Of a stretch of DNA of 64,000 bases, positions 44,641-53,232 are shown piece after piece. A program made the position numbers and the translations under genes. Below the pieces are notes generated by a model. That model worked only from the letters and a program-made list of their open reading frames with translations. It did no database searches and had not been told where the DNA came from. Positions within the stretch are counted from its first letter, which is position 1. Each line of letters starts with the position of its first letter. Origin of the DNA: Sporosarcina sp. HYO08 (GTDB taxonomy: Bacteria; Bacillota; Bacilli; Bacillales_A; Planococcaceae); the NCBI RefSeq assembly GCF_001563475.1, contig NZ_LPUT01000027.1:248001-312000 (forward strand), given 5' to 3'.

Positions 44641-45504
44641 ATGACTAAAAGACATATCGTGTTACAAACAGATTTTGGCATAAGTGATGGGGCAGTGAGC
44701 GCAATGTATGGTGTTGCAATTTCAGTAGATCCTTCTTTACGTATCTTCGATTTAACACATGATATTCCACAATACGATATTTGGGAAGCATCTTATCGTT
44801 TGTATCAAACGATTTCCTACTGGCCAGAAGAGACGGTGTTTGTTTCGGTAGTCGATCCTGGCGTAGGAACGGATCGCCGAAGTATTGTTGTAAAAACAGC
44901 TGAAAATCAATACATTGTCACACCCGATAATGGAACACTTACACATATACAATCTGAAATTGGGATCGTTGCTGCAAGAGTCATCGACGAATCGGTCAAT
45001 CGATTGCCTAAGTCGGGAGAATCGTATACTTTCCATGGCCGAGATGTCTACGCCTACACAGCGGCAAGATTGGCGGCTGGTATTATTACATTTGAAGAAA
45101 TAGGAGCGGAAGTTTCGTTGGATTCTGTGATCCAATTGGCAAAAATGGAACCCGTAGTAAACGAAGGTGGTGTGACTGGAAATATTGATATTCTCGATAT
45201 TCGCTTCGGCAATCTTTGGACAAATATTGATCGATCCCTATTCAAACAGCTAGATGCCAATCATGGCGATTCATTTGAAGTAACGATTCAAAACGATGTC
45301 CGTCAAGTATATAAGAATATTATGACGTATGGCAGATCTTTTGCAGACAGTCGTCGAGGTGAACCGCTTCTTTTTGTCAACTCATTAGATAAGCTTGGCG
45401 TTGCCATTAACCAAGGATCTTTTGCGCAAGCATACCATATTGAAACAGGTTACAAATGGAAGATTTCCATTCGTAAATTACTGGAAAACAGCTATACGCA
45501 ATAA
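44641..45504 (+). CDS. SAM hydrolase (SAM hydroxide adenosyltransferase, DUF62 family)
   Basis: Family members split S-adenosylmethionine with water to adenosine and methionine; relatives are the fluorinase and chlorinase. It is 287 residues. The Asp-Arg-His triad of the hydrolytic members seems present: D72 and R79 in VVDPGVGTDRR and H132 in YTFHGRDVYAY. LQTDFGISDG is the N-terminal adenosine-site motif. The ATG at 44641 follows AAAGGAG, just after the T-box terminator, so expression should rise when a specific tRNA is uncharged. Substrate is inferred from the family. Confidence 0.85.
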   Translation: MTKRHIVLQTDFGISDGAVSAMYGVAISVDPSLRIFDLTHDIPQYDIWEASYRLYQTISYWPEETVFVSVVDPGVGTDRRSIVVKTAENQYIVTPDNGTLTHIQSEIGIVAARVIDESVNRLPKSGESYTFHGRDVYAYTAARLAAGIITFEEIGAEVSLDSVIQLAKMEPVVNEGGVTGNIDILDIRFGNLWTNIDRSLFKQLDANHGDSFEVTIQNDVRQVYKNIMTYGRSFADSRRGEPLLFVNSLDKLGVAINQGSFAQAYHIETGYKWKISIRKLLENSYTQ

Positions 45505-45590
45505 GTTTTTTTAACTCCTGTTACTTTTTTATGTAGATTGACGACACTTATGATAAAGTGAACACATAGGAAAGAACTGGAGGGTTTTTG

Positions 45591-45887
45591 ATGAAAGAAA
45601 TCTCAGCAGCTGAAGTGCAAGAACGTCTAGAAAGAGGCGAAGCATTGCATGTCATTGATGTACGAGAAGATGATGAAGTCGCGGCAGGAATCATCCCAGG
45701 TGCTGTGCATATTGCACTTGGAGAAATCCCCGAGCGCAAAGATGAGCTCACAAAAGACAAAGCGTATATCCTTGTTTGCCGTTCTGGCGGACGCAGCGGC
45801 CGGGCTTGTGAGTACTTAGCTACAGAAGGCTATGATGTCACCAATATGGTTGGCGGTATGTTGGATTGGGAAGGTGCAACTAAATAA
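45591..45887 (+). CDS. Rhodanese-like domain protein
   Basis: A single rhodanese domain, 98 residues. The active-site loop CRSGGRSGRA carries the persulfide cysteine, and HVIDVREDDEV is the conserved N-terminal motif. Sulfur transfer is likely, partner unknown. ACTGGAGGG precedes the ATG. It is monocistronic with a terminator behind. Confidence 0.88.
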   Translation: MKEISAAEVQERLERGEALHVIDVREDDEVAAGIIPGAVHIALGEIPERKDELTKDKAYILVCRSGGRSGRACEYLATEGYDVTNMVGGMLDWEGATK

Positions 45888-45895
45888 AATGAATG

Positions 45896-45940
45896 GACTG
45901 TCCGGGAATGATTGGCTCTTCCTTTTGGGACAGTCTTTTT
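45896..45940 (+). terminator. Terminator after the rhodanese gene
   Basis: GGACTGTCC pairs with GGGACAGTC, followed by T5. Confidence 0.8.
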
Positions 45941-46006
45941 CTTATTCCAAGGTGGACATAACTTCTGATTTCACCGCGTATATTGGAGCAAAAAGGCGGT
46001 GTGTAT

Positions 46007-46726
46007 ATGAAACGGTTGGTCATCATTGGTATTTTATTTGTATGTACACTTGGAATCGTTTTGTACGGTGTAAAGGCTTCCTCTTCTGACCGCAATTTTT
46101 TCATGCCGGCAGAATTGGGTGGTGTGAAAATTGTCATTGATCCTGGTCACGGTGGGTTGGATGGCGGAGCGAATGTTGGAGAGGTTGTCGAGCGGGATAT
46201 TACACTTAGCATTTCCCATTTATTGAAAAAGAGGTTAGAAAAGAAAGGTGCAACAATTATCATGACGCGCATGAAAGAAGGAGATGCATTGGCGGAGCAT
46301 GCACCGAATGAAGAATTTGGAACGACGCGCTCGCGAAAGCTAGCTGATTTAAAGTTGCGGGAAACGATAGCGACGAAAGAGAAGCCCGATATGTTCATCA
46401 GTGTGCATGTCAATGCAATACCAGAAGAAAGATGGCGGGGAGCACAGGTGTTTTATCATCCGGGAGGGCATCCGGACGGAGAGTTATTAGCCAAATCGAT
46501 TATGTCCACATTCCAAGAGAACTTAAAAAATACAGATCGTGTTGCGATGGCGATCACAGGTGTGTATTTGTTGAAAAAAGTACCAACGCCTGCGGTTCTT
46601 GTTGAGACTGGTTTCATATCTAATCCTGAAGAACGCGAATTGTTAACAGATCCATCTTATCAAGCGAAAGTGGCCGATGCTATTGCCGAAGGAATTGTAA
46701 ATTTCCAAATGTCTGAAAAAAAGTGA
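46007..46726 (+). CDS. cwlD: Germination-specific N-acetylmuramoyl-L-alanine amidase
   Basis: Amidase_3-type zinc hydrolase that, with PdaA, makes muramic-delta-lactam in spore cortex so germination enzymes can recognise it. It is 239 residues (B. subtilis 237), with an N-terminal signal or anchor (4-24). Zinc and catalytic motifs are IDPGHGGLDGG, a glutamate in VVERDIT, SVHVNA and VETGFISNPEE. The ATG at 46007 follows AAAAGGCGG. The order cwlD-salA-gerD-kbaA is that of B. subtilis. Confidence 0.95.
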   Translation: MKRLVIIGILFVCTLGIVLYGVKASSSDRNFFMPAELGGVKIVIDPGHGGLDGGANVGEVVERDITLSISHLLKKRLEKKGATIIMTRMKEGDALAEHAPNEEFGTTRSRKLADLKLRETIATKEKPDMFISVHVNAIPEERWRGAQVFYHPGGHPDGELLAKSIMSTFQENLKNTDRVAMAITGVYLLKKVPTPAVLVETGFISNPEERELLTDPSYQAKVADAIAEGIVNFQMSEKK

Positions 46727-46801
46727 TGGTCATCACGGAGTAAGTGAAAGGCATTATGTTATAATCGGAGGTGAATGATTAATCTGCAAGGAGTGTCGAT
46801 T

Positions 46802-47860
46802 GTGATAAATGAACAAGAAGTACGTGAATTACTCGGTCAGTTGAAGGATCCGTTTTTACATAAAACGCTTGCTGAAACAGATGGTATTACAAATGTTTCG
46901 ATTAAGCCTGAAAAGAAGCATGTGAGCGTTAAAATAGCGATTGCGAAGATCAATACGGCAGAGCAGATGCCCCTTCAAATGACAGTTGTTGAGCAATTGA
47001 AAGAAGCCGGTGCAGATACAGTTGGTATTCGATTTGAAGAACTGCCAAAAGAAACATTAGAGAAGTTCAGGGGATCCGCTACAGTATCAGAAACGCAAGA
47101 TCTCTTGTCCCCTTTAAATAATATCGAATTTATTTCAATCGCATCGGGTAAAGGTGGAGTAGGAAAGTCAACAGTTTCTGTTAACTTGGCCGTTGCGCTT
47201 GCACGTCTTGGGAAGAAAGTCGGTCTCATTGATGCAGACATCTACGGCTTTAGCGTTCCAGACATGATGGGTGTCGTAGAATCACCTGTCGTTCAAGGAG
47301 ATCGGATCATTCCGGTTGAACGTTTAGGCGTAAAAGTCATTTCAATGGGCTTCTTTGTAGATGATAATGCGCCGGTTGTCTGGCGAGGTCCAATGCTTGG
47401 AAAAGTGTTAGACCAATTTTTCCGGGATGTTGAGTGGGGTGAGCTAGATTACCTTCTTCTGGATCTGCCGCCAGGAACAGGTGACGTTGCACTGGATGTC
47501 CATCAAATGATTCCAACGTCGAAAGAAATTGTTGTCACAACGCCGCATCCGACAGCTGCATTTGTAGCAGCGCGTGCTGGTGCAATGGCACTACAAACGG
47601 ATCATGAATTACTCGGTGTAATTGAAAACATGTCGTGGTTTGAATCTAAGCTAACCAGCGAACGTGAATTTGTCTTTGGGCAAGGCGGCGGGGTACGACT
47701 TGCCGAAGAGTTGCGGACGGAGTTATTAGGTCAAATTCCTTTAGGTCAACCAGATTGGAATGACGAAGAATTCGCTCCTTCTGTCTATGGTGATGACCAT
47801 CCAATCGGACAAATTTACACAGACATCGCAAAGAATATTTTAAAAAAGACGAAAAAGTAA
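46802..47860 (+). CDS. salA: Mrp/NBP35-type ATP-binding protein SalA
   Basis: P-loop ATPase of the Mrp family, 352 residues. It has an N-terminal MIP18/DUF59 domain (about 1-90) and an ATPase domain with GKGGVGKST (deviant Walker A). The iron-sulfur CxxC of classic Mrp is missing, as in B. subtilis SalA, which represses scoC. The start is GTG at 46802 behind AAGGAG; the ATG at 46775 touches its ribosome site and is rejected. A strong bidirectional terminator follows. Confidence 0.92.
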   Translation: MINEQEVRELLGQLKDPFLHKTLAETDGITNVSIKPEKKHVSVKIAIAKINTAEQMPLQMTVVEQLKEAGADTVGIRFEELPKETLEKFRGSATVSETQDLLSPLNNIEFISIASGKGGVGKSTVSVNLAVALARLGKKVGLIDADIYGFSVPDMMGVVESPVVQGDRIIPVERLGVKVISMGFFVDDNAPVVWRGPMLGKVLDQFFRDVEWGELDYLLLDLPPGTGDVALDVHQMIPTSKEIVVTTPHPTAAFVAARAGAMALQTDHELLGVIENMSWFESKLTSEREFVFGQGGGVRLAEELRTELLGQIPLGQPDWNDEEFAPSVYGDDHPIGQIYTDIAKNILKKTKK

Positions 47861-47914
47861 AAAGTGAATCTACTCTCATAAGAGCGTCTCACTGCCTGTA
47901 AGTGGATTAAGTCC

Positions 47915-47959
47915 AAAAAGAGAAGACAAAGTCGTTTTTTGACTTTGTCTTCTCTTTTT
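47915..47959. terminator. Bidirectional terminator between salA and gerD
   Basis: A perfect 19-bp stem (47915-47933 with 47941-47959) with A and T runs at both ends, placed between convergent genes. Confidence 0.9.
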
Positions 47960-48021
47960 AAAATATACAGGATAAGCAGCGGGTGCAAGGGATTGGTCAG
48001 ATGGCAAAATCAGGTGAGTGA

Positions 48022-48669
48022 TTAGCCCCCACCCCCACCACCACCAGATTTACCGCCACCGCCGGATTGGCCACCACCATCTCCACCACCACCACTTTGA
48101 CCGCCGCCCTGGCCACCGCTCTCTCCAGGCTTCCCTTCTCCTGCTTGTAAAATGAGCTCCTGCCATTTTGTCTGGAGCAATGGACTATTAATCGTTTCTT
48201 CAATCGCTTTTTCCAAATGTTCTTTCATGTTTGCCGATAAGATGACTTTCTCCATTTGCTTTTGCATATCTGGTTGTCCGAAAAATTCTTCCATTTCTTT
48301 TTGAAAAGAGGAGTCGCTCATGAGTGCTTTCATAACATCTTGCTGTTCTTTTTTCATGCTTTTGGCAATTTCTTCTTTGAATTTCGGATCTTCAAACGTT
48401 GTTTTCCAAAAATCTTCACCCTTTTTAGAAAGCATTGTGTCTTCAATAGCTTGTTTAATTTCTGGGTGTTCTAAAATGAGAAGCTCCCGAAATTCTGAAT
48501 CCGAAAAAAGTTGGCGGATCGCTTTTTTTCCTTCATCTGTTTGTAGGGCATCCGACATCATTTTTTTCATATCATCATAGGACGGTTGCTGCTGATTTTG
48601 CTGTGGCATCGTGCATCCCGTTACAAGCAAAAGAAGTAATAGTAAAGAAAATACGTACCTGATTCTCAC
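48022..48669 (-). CDS. gerD: Spore germination lipoprotein GerD
   Basis: Inner-spore-membrane lipoprotein needed for germinosome clustering of nutrient receptors, 215 residues (B. subtilis about 185). The signal peptide ends in the lipobox LLVTGC with the lipidated cysteine at 19. A helical middle (about 30-175) follows. The extra length is a Gly/Ser-rich tail (GGQGGGQSGGGGDGGG... to the end). The start is GTG at 48669 on the minus strand behind AAAGGAA. Confidence 0.92.
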   Translation of the reverse strand: MRIRYVFSLLLLLLLVTGCTMPQQNQQQPSYDDMKKMMSDALQTDEGKKAIRQLFSDSEFRELLILEHPEIKQAIEDTMLSKKGEDFWKTTFEDPKFKEEIAKSMKKEQQDVMKALMSDSSFQKEMEEFFGQPDMQKQMEKVILSANMKEHLEKAIEETINSPLLQTKWQELILQAGEGKPGESGGQGGGQSGGGGDGGGQSGGGGKSGGGGGGG

Positions 48670-48813
48670 GGAAATCGAATTCCTTTCCTTTGCAATTTAA
48701 CATTATTGTTCACAAGTATGACTGCGAATATGCATGGAACTTGCATAGGAAATAGATTTTTTAGAAAAATGTTGTTAAACTAGTAGAAGCAAGAAAAACG
48801 GAGGAGCATTGGT

Positions 48814-49506
48814 GTGACAATAAGAAATTGGGTGAAATTCTTTTTAACTGCATTACTCATTGGAGGCTCCGTGACAGCGGTCGTTGGCTTAATCGTCCGT
48901 TGGGAGTTCTTTTCGCAATATGTATCAAGCGGGGAAACTTGGCAATTTATAGGGGCGCTTATGTGGATGATTTTTCTTGGCTTCACGATGAGTGTCGTTG
49001 CACAAATGGGCTTTTTTGCTTATTTGACTGTTCATCAATTCGGCGTCAATCTTTTTAGAACATTAACGTTATGGAACTGGGTACAGCTTTTGATCATTGC
49101 GGTTGTTTTATTTGACCTTATATTCTTCCGATTCCAGTTGACATCTGGGGAGCCGGGGCGTACGCTGCTTTATTTACTGTTACTTTTTACGCTTGTAGGG
49201 GTTTCCGTTGTTACGGCCATTTTAAAAGCAAAGTGGACAAAAAAGCATACCCTGATTTCTGCGCTGTTCTTTATGATTGTCATTACGACATTAGAATGGC
49301 TGCCGGCATTAATGGTAAGATCGGGCAATATTGACACGTGGGTAACGATTTTATTATTCCCGCTTCTTGCCGTAAATGCTTATCAATTATTAATGTTGCC
49401 GAAATATAATAAGCAATCTGAACAAGACGTAGCAAGACGGGACAAGCGCCGAAAAGAAAGAAAATCTGCTGAGCAGAAAGTAATAAAAGCAATAAAAGCA
49501 AAGTAA
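48814..49506 (+). CDS. kbaA: KinB-signalling pathway activation protein
   Basis: Membrane protein that in B. subtilis helps activate the sporulation kinase KinB, 230 residues here (198 in B. subtilis). About six hydrophobic segments precede a highly charged C-terminal tail (DKRRKERKSAEQKVIKAIKA). The start is GTG at 48814 behind GGAGGAG. Context between gerD and a pdaB-like gene supports the call. Confidence 0.88.
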   Translation: MTIRNWVKFFLTALLIGGSVTAVVGLIVRWEFFSQYVSSGETWQFIGALMWMIFLGFTMSVVAQMGFFAYLTVHQFGVNLFRTLTLWNWVQLLIIAVVLFDLIFFRFQLTSGEPGRTLLYLLLLFTLVGVSVVTAILKAKWTKKHTLISALFFMIVITTLEWLPALMVRSGNIDTWVTILLFPLLAVNAYQLLMLPKYNKQSEQDVARRDKRRKERKSAEQKVIKAIKAK

Positions 49507-49539
49507 AAGCATGTCGCGCCATACGCGACATGCTTTTAC
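49503..49539. terminator. Bidirectional terminator between kbaA and the pdaB-like gene
   Basis: A perfect 16-bp stem GTAAAAGCATGTCGCG/CGCGACATGCTTTTAC with a 5-nt loop. It overlaps the last codons of both convergent genes. Confidence 0.85.
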
Positions 49540-50201
49540 TTTGGAATTTTTTTCGTTTTCACAGTTGTGCTAAATAAAACATCTTCAAGTGGCTTAAAAG
49601 TTCTCTCCCCGTATAGCTGTTTGATGTCGGTTAACGGAGTGCGGTCTGAACGGTGGTGTGAAACTGAAATGATTTCCCCTTCTTTTACAGGAGGAATCGC
49701 ACCGCCGTTCCAGTGAATAGTTGAACCAAGCGCGTTAACTTCTTCCTTCCAAAGTGTTTGTCGAAGCGTTTGAGGGAACACCTCATCCATCGTGCGGAAC
49801 CATAAAGGCTTTGAATCAAAGAAGCTTTCGAATTGCTTTAGCTGCTCCGTAATGAGAGTGGGATTTTGCTCGTAATCTGCTCCGCTCGTTCCAAGAAGGC
49901 CGACCGGGATATTCTTTTTGTTAATCATTTTCACGGTTTCCGGAAACCGTTTTGCCCAATCGACATCAATGAAAAGAAAAGGGTAGGGTGGATTTAGATC
50001 TTGTATCCAGCTCTCTACTTCCTGATCCCCGAATGAGATATTAACGGTTAAGGCCGAGCCGCTTGTCCCCCGTACAATGACGGCAGGTTCGTCTGTTGCA
50101 CGGAAAACGGAGATAAGCGATTCTTTTTCGGGGAATTGAGGGAGCAGCAAGAAGATCCCAAAACTAAGAATGATAATGATCGCATATCTTTTTTTTCGCA
50201 T
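49536..50201 (-). CDS. Polysaccharide deacetylase-like protein, catalytically degenerate (PdaB-related)
   Basis: 221 residues with an N-terminal membrane anchor (4-20). Position next to kbaA and local similarity fit the spore protein PdaB: WAKRFPETVKMINKKNIPVG aligns with [20 protein letters not shown] of B. subtilis as I remember it. The NodB motifs are lost: TFDISWGD becomes VNISFGD, the RPP motif becomes FRTMDE, and the LLH motif becomes SVSHH. It is therefore probably not a deacetylase. The ATG at 50201 (minus) follows AAAGGGGAG. Confidence 0.7.
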   Translation of the reverse strand: MRKKRYAIIIILSFGIFLLLPQFPEKESLISVFRATDEPAVIVRGTSGSALTVNISFGDQEVESWIQDLNPPYPFLFIDVDWAKRFPETVKMINKKNIPVGLLGTSGADYEQNPTLITEQLKQFESFFDSKPLWFRTMDEVFPQTLRQTLWKEEVNALGSTIHWNGGAIPPVKEGEIISVSHHRSDRTPLTDIKQLYGERTFKPLEDVLFSTTVKTKKIPK

Positions 50202-50329
50202 AAAGCTCCCCTTTGTCCACAGTGTATAATACTTTATGAGACAGGCTTGACGAATATGCCGCATGGTGGTACTATAAAAAAGTCGTCAGCGAGAATGACA
50301 AGCTGCAATGAAAAAATCACAAAAAATAG

Positions 50330-50357
50330 TTGCAAAAGATCTTTTTCTTGTTATAAT
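50330..50357 (+). promoter_or_regulatory. Promoter of the tRNA-Asn/tRNA-Thr unit
   Basis: TTGCAA 50330-50335, 16-bp spacer, extended -10 TGTTATAAT ending at 50357. Confidence 0.7.
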
Positions 50358-50388
50358 TGAATTTGTTGTGATGCAAATATGATATTAT

Positions 50389-50463
50389 TCCGCAGTAGCT
50401 CAGTGGTAGAGCAATCGGCTGTTAACCGATCGGTCGTAGGTTCGAATCCTACCTGCGGAGCCA
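50389..50463 (+). tRNA. tRNA-Asn (anticodon GTT)
   Basis: Complete cloverleaf: acceptor TCCGCAG/CTGCGGA, anticodon stem ATCGG/CCGAT with loop CTGTTAA, T loop GTTCGAATC, encoded CCA. Confidence 0.98.
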
Positions 50464-50470
50464 TTTATAT

Positions 50471-50546
50471 GCTTCCATAGCTCAGCAGGTAGAGTGCTTC
50501 CATGGTAAGGAAGAGGTCGCCGGTTCGAGCCCGGCTGGAAGCTCCA
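50471..50546 (+). tRNA. tRNA-Thr (anticodon GGT)
   Basis: Acceptor GCTTCCA/TGGAAGC, anticodon stem CTTCC/GGAAG with loop ATGGTAA, discriminator T, encoded CCA. It follows tRNA-Asn by 7 nt. Confidence 0.97.
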
Positions 50547-50564
50547 ATATAGAAGTTAACATGA

Positions 50565-50598
50565 TGCGCTTTCCTAAAATGGGAAAAGCGATTTTTTT
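50565..50598 (+). terminator. Terminator after tRNA-Thr
   Basis: GCGCTTTCC pairs with GGGAAAAGCG, followed by T7. Confidence 0.8.
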
Positions 50599-50627
50599 AT
50601 TTTAAGGAATAATTTAAGTAATGGTTT

Positions 50628-50671
50628 AAAAGCCAGCGGGAAAACAATGCATTGTTTTCCCGCTGGCTTTT
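50628..50671. terminator. 44-bp perfect palindrome, probable bidirectional terminator
   Basis: AAAAGCCAGCGGGAAAACAAT pairs perfectly with its mirror copy around a central GC, flanked by A and T runs. It lies only 30 bp after another terminator. Confidence 0.7.
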
Positions 50672-50830
50672 TGAATTAAGAAAGAATAAATGATGAAGAT
50701 TATTCGCTTGGAATCCTTTCAATACGATGAAGTTTCAACCCGAGTATGGCTATTTTTAGTGGAATTTCTTAGTTTGTTTACTTGGTGAGAAGAATTAGAA
50801 TAGTCGGATTTAATTTACTTTAATTTTATG

Positions 50831-50859
50831 CTTGCACCATTCGACGATATTTGCTAATA
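50831..50859 (+). promoter_or_regulatory. Promoter of the tRNA-Glu-Tyr-Gln unit
   Basis: TTGCAC 50831-50836, 17-bp spacer, TAATAT 50854-50859. Confidence 0.55.
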
Positions 50860-50902
50860 TTACATTTGTACTGTTCGAGACGGACATGACATCAAAAATA
50901 AT

Positions 50903-50977
50903 GGCCCCTTGGTCAAGCGGTTAAGACACCGCCCTTTCACGGCGGTAACACGGGTTCGAATCCCGTAGGGGTCACCA
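50903..50977 (+). tRNA. tRNA-Glu (anticodon TTC)
   Basis: Acceptor GGCCCCT/AGGGGTC, anticodon stem CCGCC/GGCGG with loop CTTTCAC, encoded CCA. Confidence 0.98.
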
Positions 50978-51019
50978 TTTTATACGAAATGTATATTATT
51001 TACTTCAATAGGTTATACT

Positions 51020-51104
51020 GGTGGGGTAGCGAAGTGGCTAAACGCGGCGGACTGTAAATCCGCTCCCTCCGGGTTCGGCGGTTCGAATCCGTCCCCCACC
51101 ACCA
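51020..51104 (+). tRNA. tRNA-Tyr (anticodon GTA)
   Basis: 85 nt with a long variable arm (class II). Acceptor GGTGGGG/CCCCACC, anticodon stem CGGA/TCCG with loop CTGTAAA, encoded CCA. Confidence 0.97.
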
Positions 51105-51117
51105 TTAATTTAATCAC

Positions 51118-51192
51118 TGGGGTATAGCCAAGCGGTAAGGCAACGGACTTTGACTCCGTCATTCGTTGGTTCGAATCCAGCTACCCCAGCCA
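51118..51192 (+). tRNA. tRNA-Gln (anticodon TTG)
   Basis: Acceptor TGGGGTA/TACCCCA, anticodon stem CGGA/TCCG with loop CTTTGAC, encoded CCA. Confidence 0.98.
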
Positions 51193-51240
51193 TTTTCTGT
51201 ATTTGCTTTACCAAACCATGTTTATAAATGATACTTAAGA

Positions 51241-51272
51241 AATCCTTTTCCTTCGATGAAAAGGGTTTTTTT
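51241..51272 (+). terminator. Terminator after tRNA-Gln
   Basis: AATCCTTTTC pairs with GAAAAGGGTT, followed by T7. Confidence 0.85.
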
Positions 51273-51420
51273 CTTTTCGTCAAAAGTATCTAATTATCGA
51301 CAAAAGAATACAAAAAGTGAAAAAAATATGCTGTTCATTGTATAATAACAAGTATTATAGACTGGCAGATTGGCGGAAAAATATGCGGTCGTTCATGTTT
51401 ATTGAAAGAAGGCGGATTGG

Positions 51421-53154
51421 ATGTATGAAGACGATAGGATGATGCGGAAGCTGATTACTTCCGCAAATGGAAAAGGTTCGGAAAAAGAAATCCAAGACAT
51501 TATTCATGCGCTTAATCAGTTTGCTATTATCGCAATTACAGATAGCGCGGGAAAGATCCTTTTTGTCAATGATCTATTTGTTCAAATATCGAAGTACAGT
51601 TCAGAAGAGTTAGTAGGAAAAACGCATCGTGTCATTAACTCAAAACATCATCCACCGGAGTTTTTCGAAAAAATGTGGACGACGATTCGCAGCGGAAAAA
51701 CATGGCGCAGTGAAATTCGAAATCAGGCAAAAGATGGAACATATTATTGGGTAGATTCGACGATTGTTCCTTTTCTCGATGAGAAAGGGAAACCCTATCA
51801 ATACATATCCATTCGATCAGATATTACGGAAAAGAAAGAAACGGAAGAAATGATCCGTCATCTTGCTTATAATGATCAGTTAACGAGTTTACCGAATCGC
51901 ATATCCTTTCGCAAAATTGTCGAGACTGAAGTTAAGAAAGCAAAAAAGAATGGTGAAAAACTAGCTCTCGTTCAAATTAATATCGATCGCCTACGCTATG
52001 TGAACGACTCTTTTGGATATGAAGCAGGCGATTTTATATTGTCTATTGTTGGCAATCGATTGAAAGATATGCTGCAAGATGGTCATGTTGTAAGTAGACT
52101 GTCGGGGGATCAGTTTGCGCTGCTCTTGAAAGATATTCGAGATGAAGCACACGTTGAAGAAATAATGACGGAAATCCATCGTCACTTAGCGAAACCGATT
52201 TCTTTGAAAGGACAATTATTTTCCTTATCGTTTAGCAGTGGGGTTGCTTTATTCCCAGACCATGCACACAAGGCGTCGGAGCTTTCGATTAAATCGGAAA
52301 ATGTGCTTTACGAATTAAAGGGGAAGGGTGGCGGTGGCTACGCTATTTATGTGCCCGGTTCAGCCACATCGACTCTTGAACGCAGACTAATTGAAAACGA
52401 GTTGAGTAAAAGTGTTGAGCTTGGTCATTTTTATCTTGATTATCAACCAAAAGTGAACTTAGTGACGAATCGGCTCACTGGTGTTGAAGCGCTTGTGAGG
52501 TGGGACCACCCAGATCTAGGTCGGATTGCTCCGAACACTTTCATCCCGATGGCAGAAGAGACAAAGCTCATCGTACCACTTGGGGAATGGATTTTACGGG
52601 AAGCCTGTACGCAAATGAAAAAGTGGCAGGATAAGGGGTTGGATGGATTCCGTGTTGCGATTAATATGTCGACCTTGCAACTAGAAGAATCGACAATTAT
52701 AGATACTATAAAAATGATTTTAAAAGAAACAAAAGTCAAACCGGAAAGAATTGAAATTGAAGTAACAGAAACAGCTTTTGCAACGACAATGAGTGTGCGG
52801 TGTACAATTCAACAGATTAGGGCGCTAGGCATTACAGTTGCCATTGATGACTTTGGCACGGGCTATAGTGCTTTTAGTTATATTAAAGAATTGCCTGTTG
52901 ATACGCTCAAAATTGATATGTCCTTTATTCGCGATATTCATGAGAATGAAAATAGTCGGGCGATTGTCAAGGCGCTTGTAACGCTGGCGGATACAGTTGG
53001 TTTGAATATTATCGCGGAAGGCGTTGAATATGAAAAACAAGTCGGTATTTTAGCGGAGTTGGGCTGTCAGGAGGGCCAAGGCTATTTGTACAGCAAGCCA
53101 GTATCCCCGGATGAACTAGAATTCTTCTTTCGACAATATGCCTGCGATGTATAA
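51421..53154 (+). CDS. PAS-GGDEF-EAL protein, degenerate GGDEF, probable c-di-GMP phosphodiesterase
   Basis: 577 residues with no membrane segment. A PAS domain (about 25-140; [15 protein letters not shown], ending [11 protein letters not shown]) precedes a GGDEF domain (about 145-310) and an EAL domain (about 320-570). The GGDEF motif reads SGDQF (228-232), which argues against cyclase activity; it may bind GTP as a regulatory domain. The EAL domain keeps E356 (VEALVRW), [15 protein letters not shown] and GYLYSKP, so hydrolysis of c-di-GMP is likely. A TATAAT at 51341-51346 is a possible -10. The input sensed by PAS is unknown. Confidence 0.88.
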   Translation: MYEDDRMMRKLITSANGKGSEKEIQDIIHALNQFAIIAITDSAGKILFVNDLFVQISKYSSEELVGKTHRVINSKHHPPEFFEKMWTTIRSGKTWRSEIRNQAKDGTYYWVDSTIVPFLDEKGKPYQYISIRSDITEKKETEEMIRHLAYNDQLTSLPNRISFRKIVETEVKKAKKNGEKLALVQINIDRLRYVNDSFGYEAGDFILSIVGNRLKDMLQDGHVVSRLSGDQFALLLKDIRDEAHVEEIMTEIHRHLAKPISLKGQLFSLSFSSGVALFPDHAHKASELSIKSENVLYELKGKGGGGYAIYVPGSATSTLERRLIENELSKSVELGHFYLDYQPKVNLVTNRLTGVEALVRWDHPDLGRIAPNTFIPMAEETKLIVPLGEWILREACTQMKKWQDKGLDGFRVAINMSTLQLEESTIIDTIKMILKETKVKPERIEIEVTETAFATTMSVRCTIQQIRALGITVAIDDFGTGYSAFSYIKELPVDTLKIDMSFIRDIHENENSRAIVKALVTLADTVGLNIIAEGVEYEKQVGILAELGCQEGQGYLYSKPVSPDELEFFFRQYACDV

Positions 53155-53232
53155 ATATGAAAAAGAATGTCAAGTTGAGCCATTCCACGGTTCCATTTAC
53201 AATAAACATATTGAATGGAAGGGGAGTTGGAG

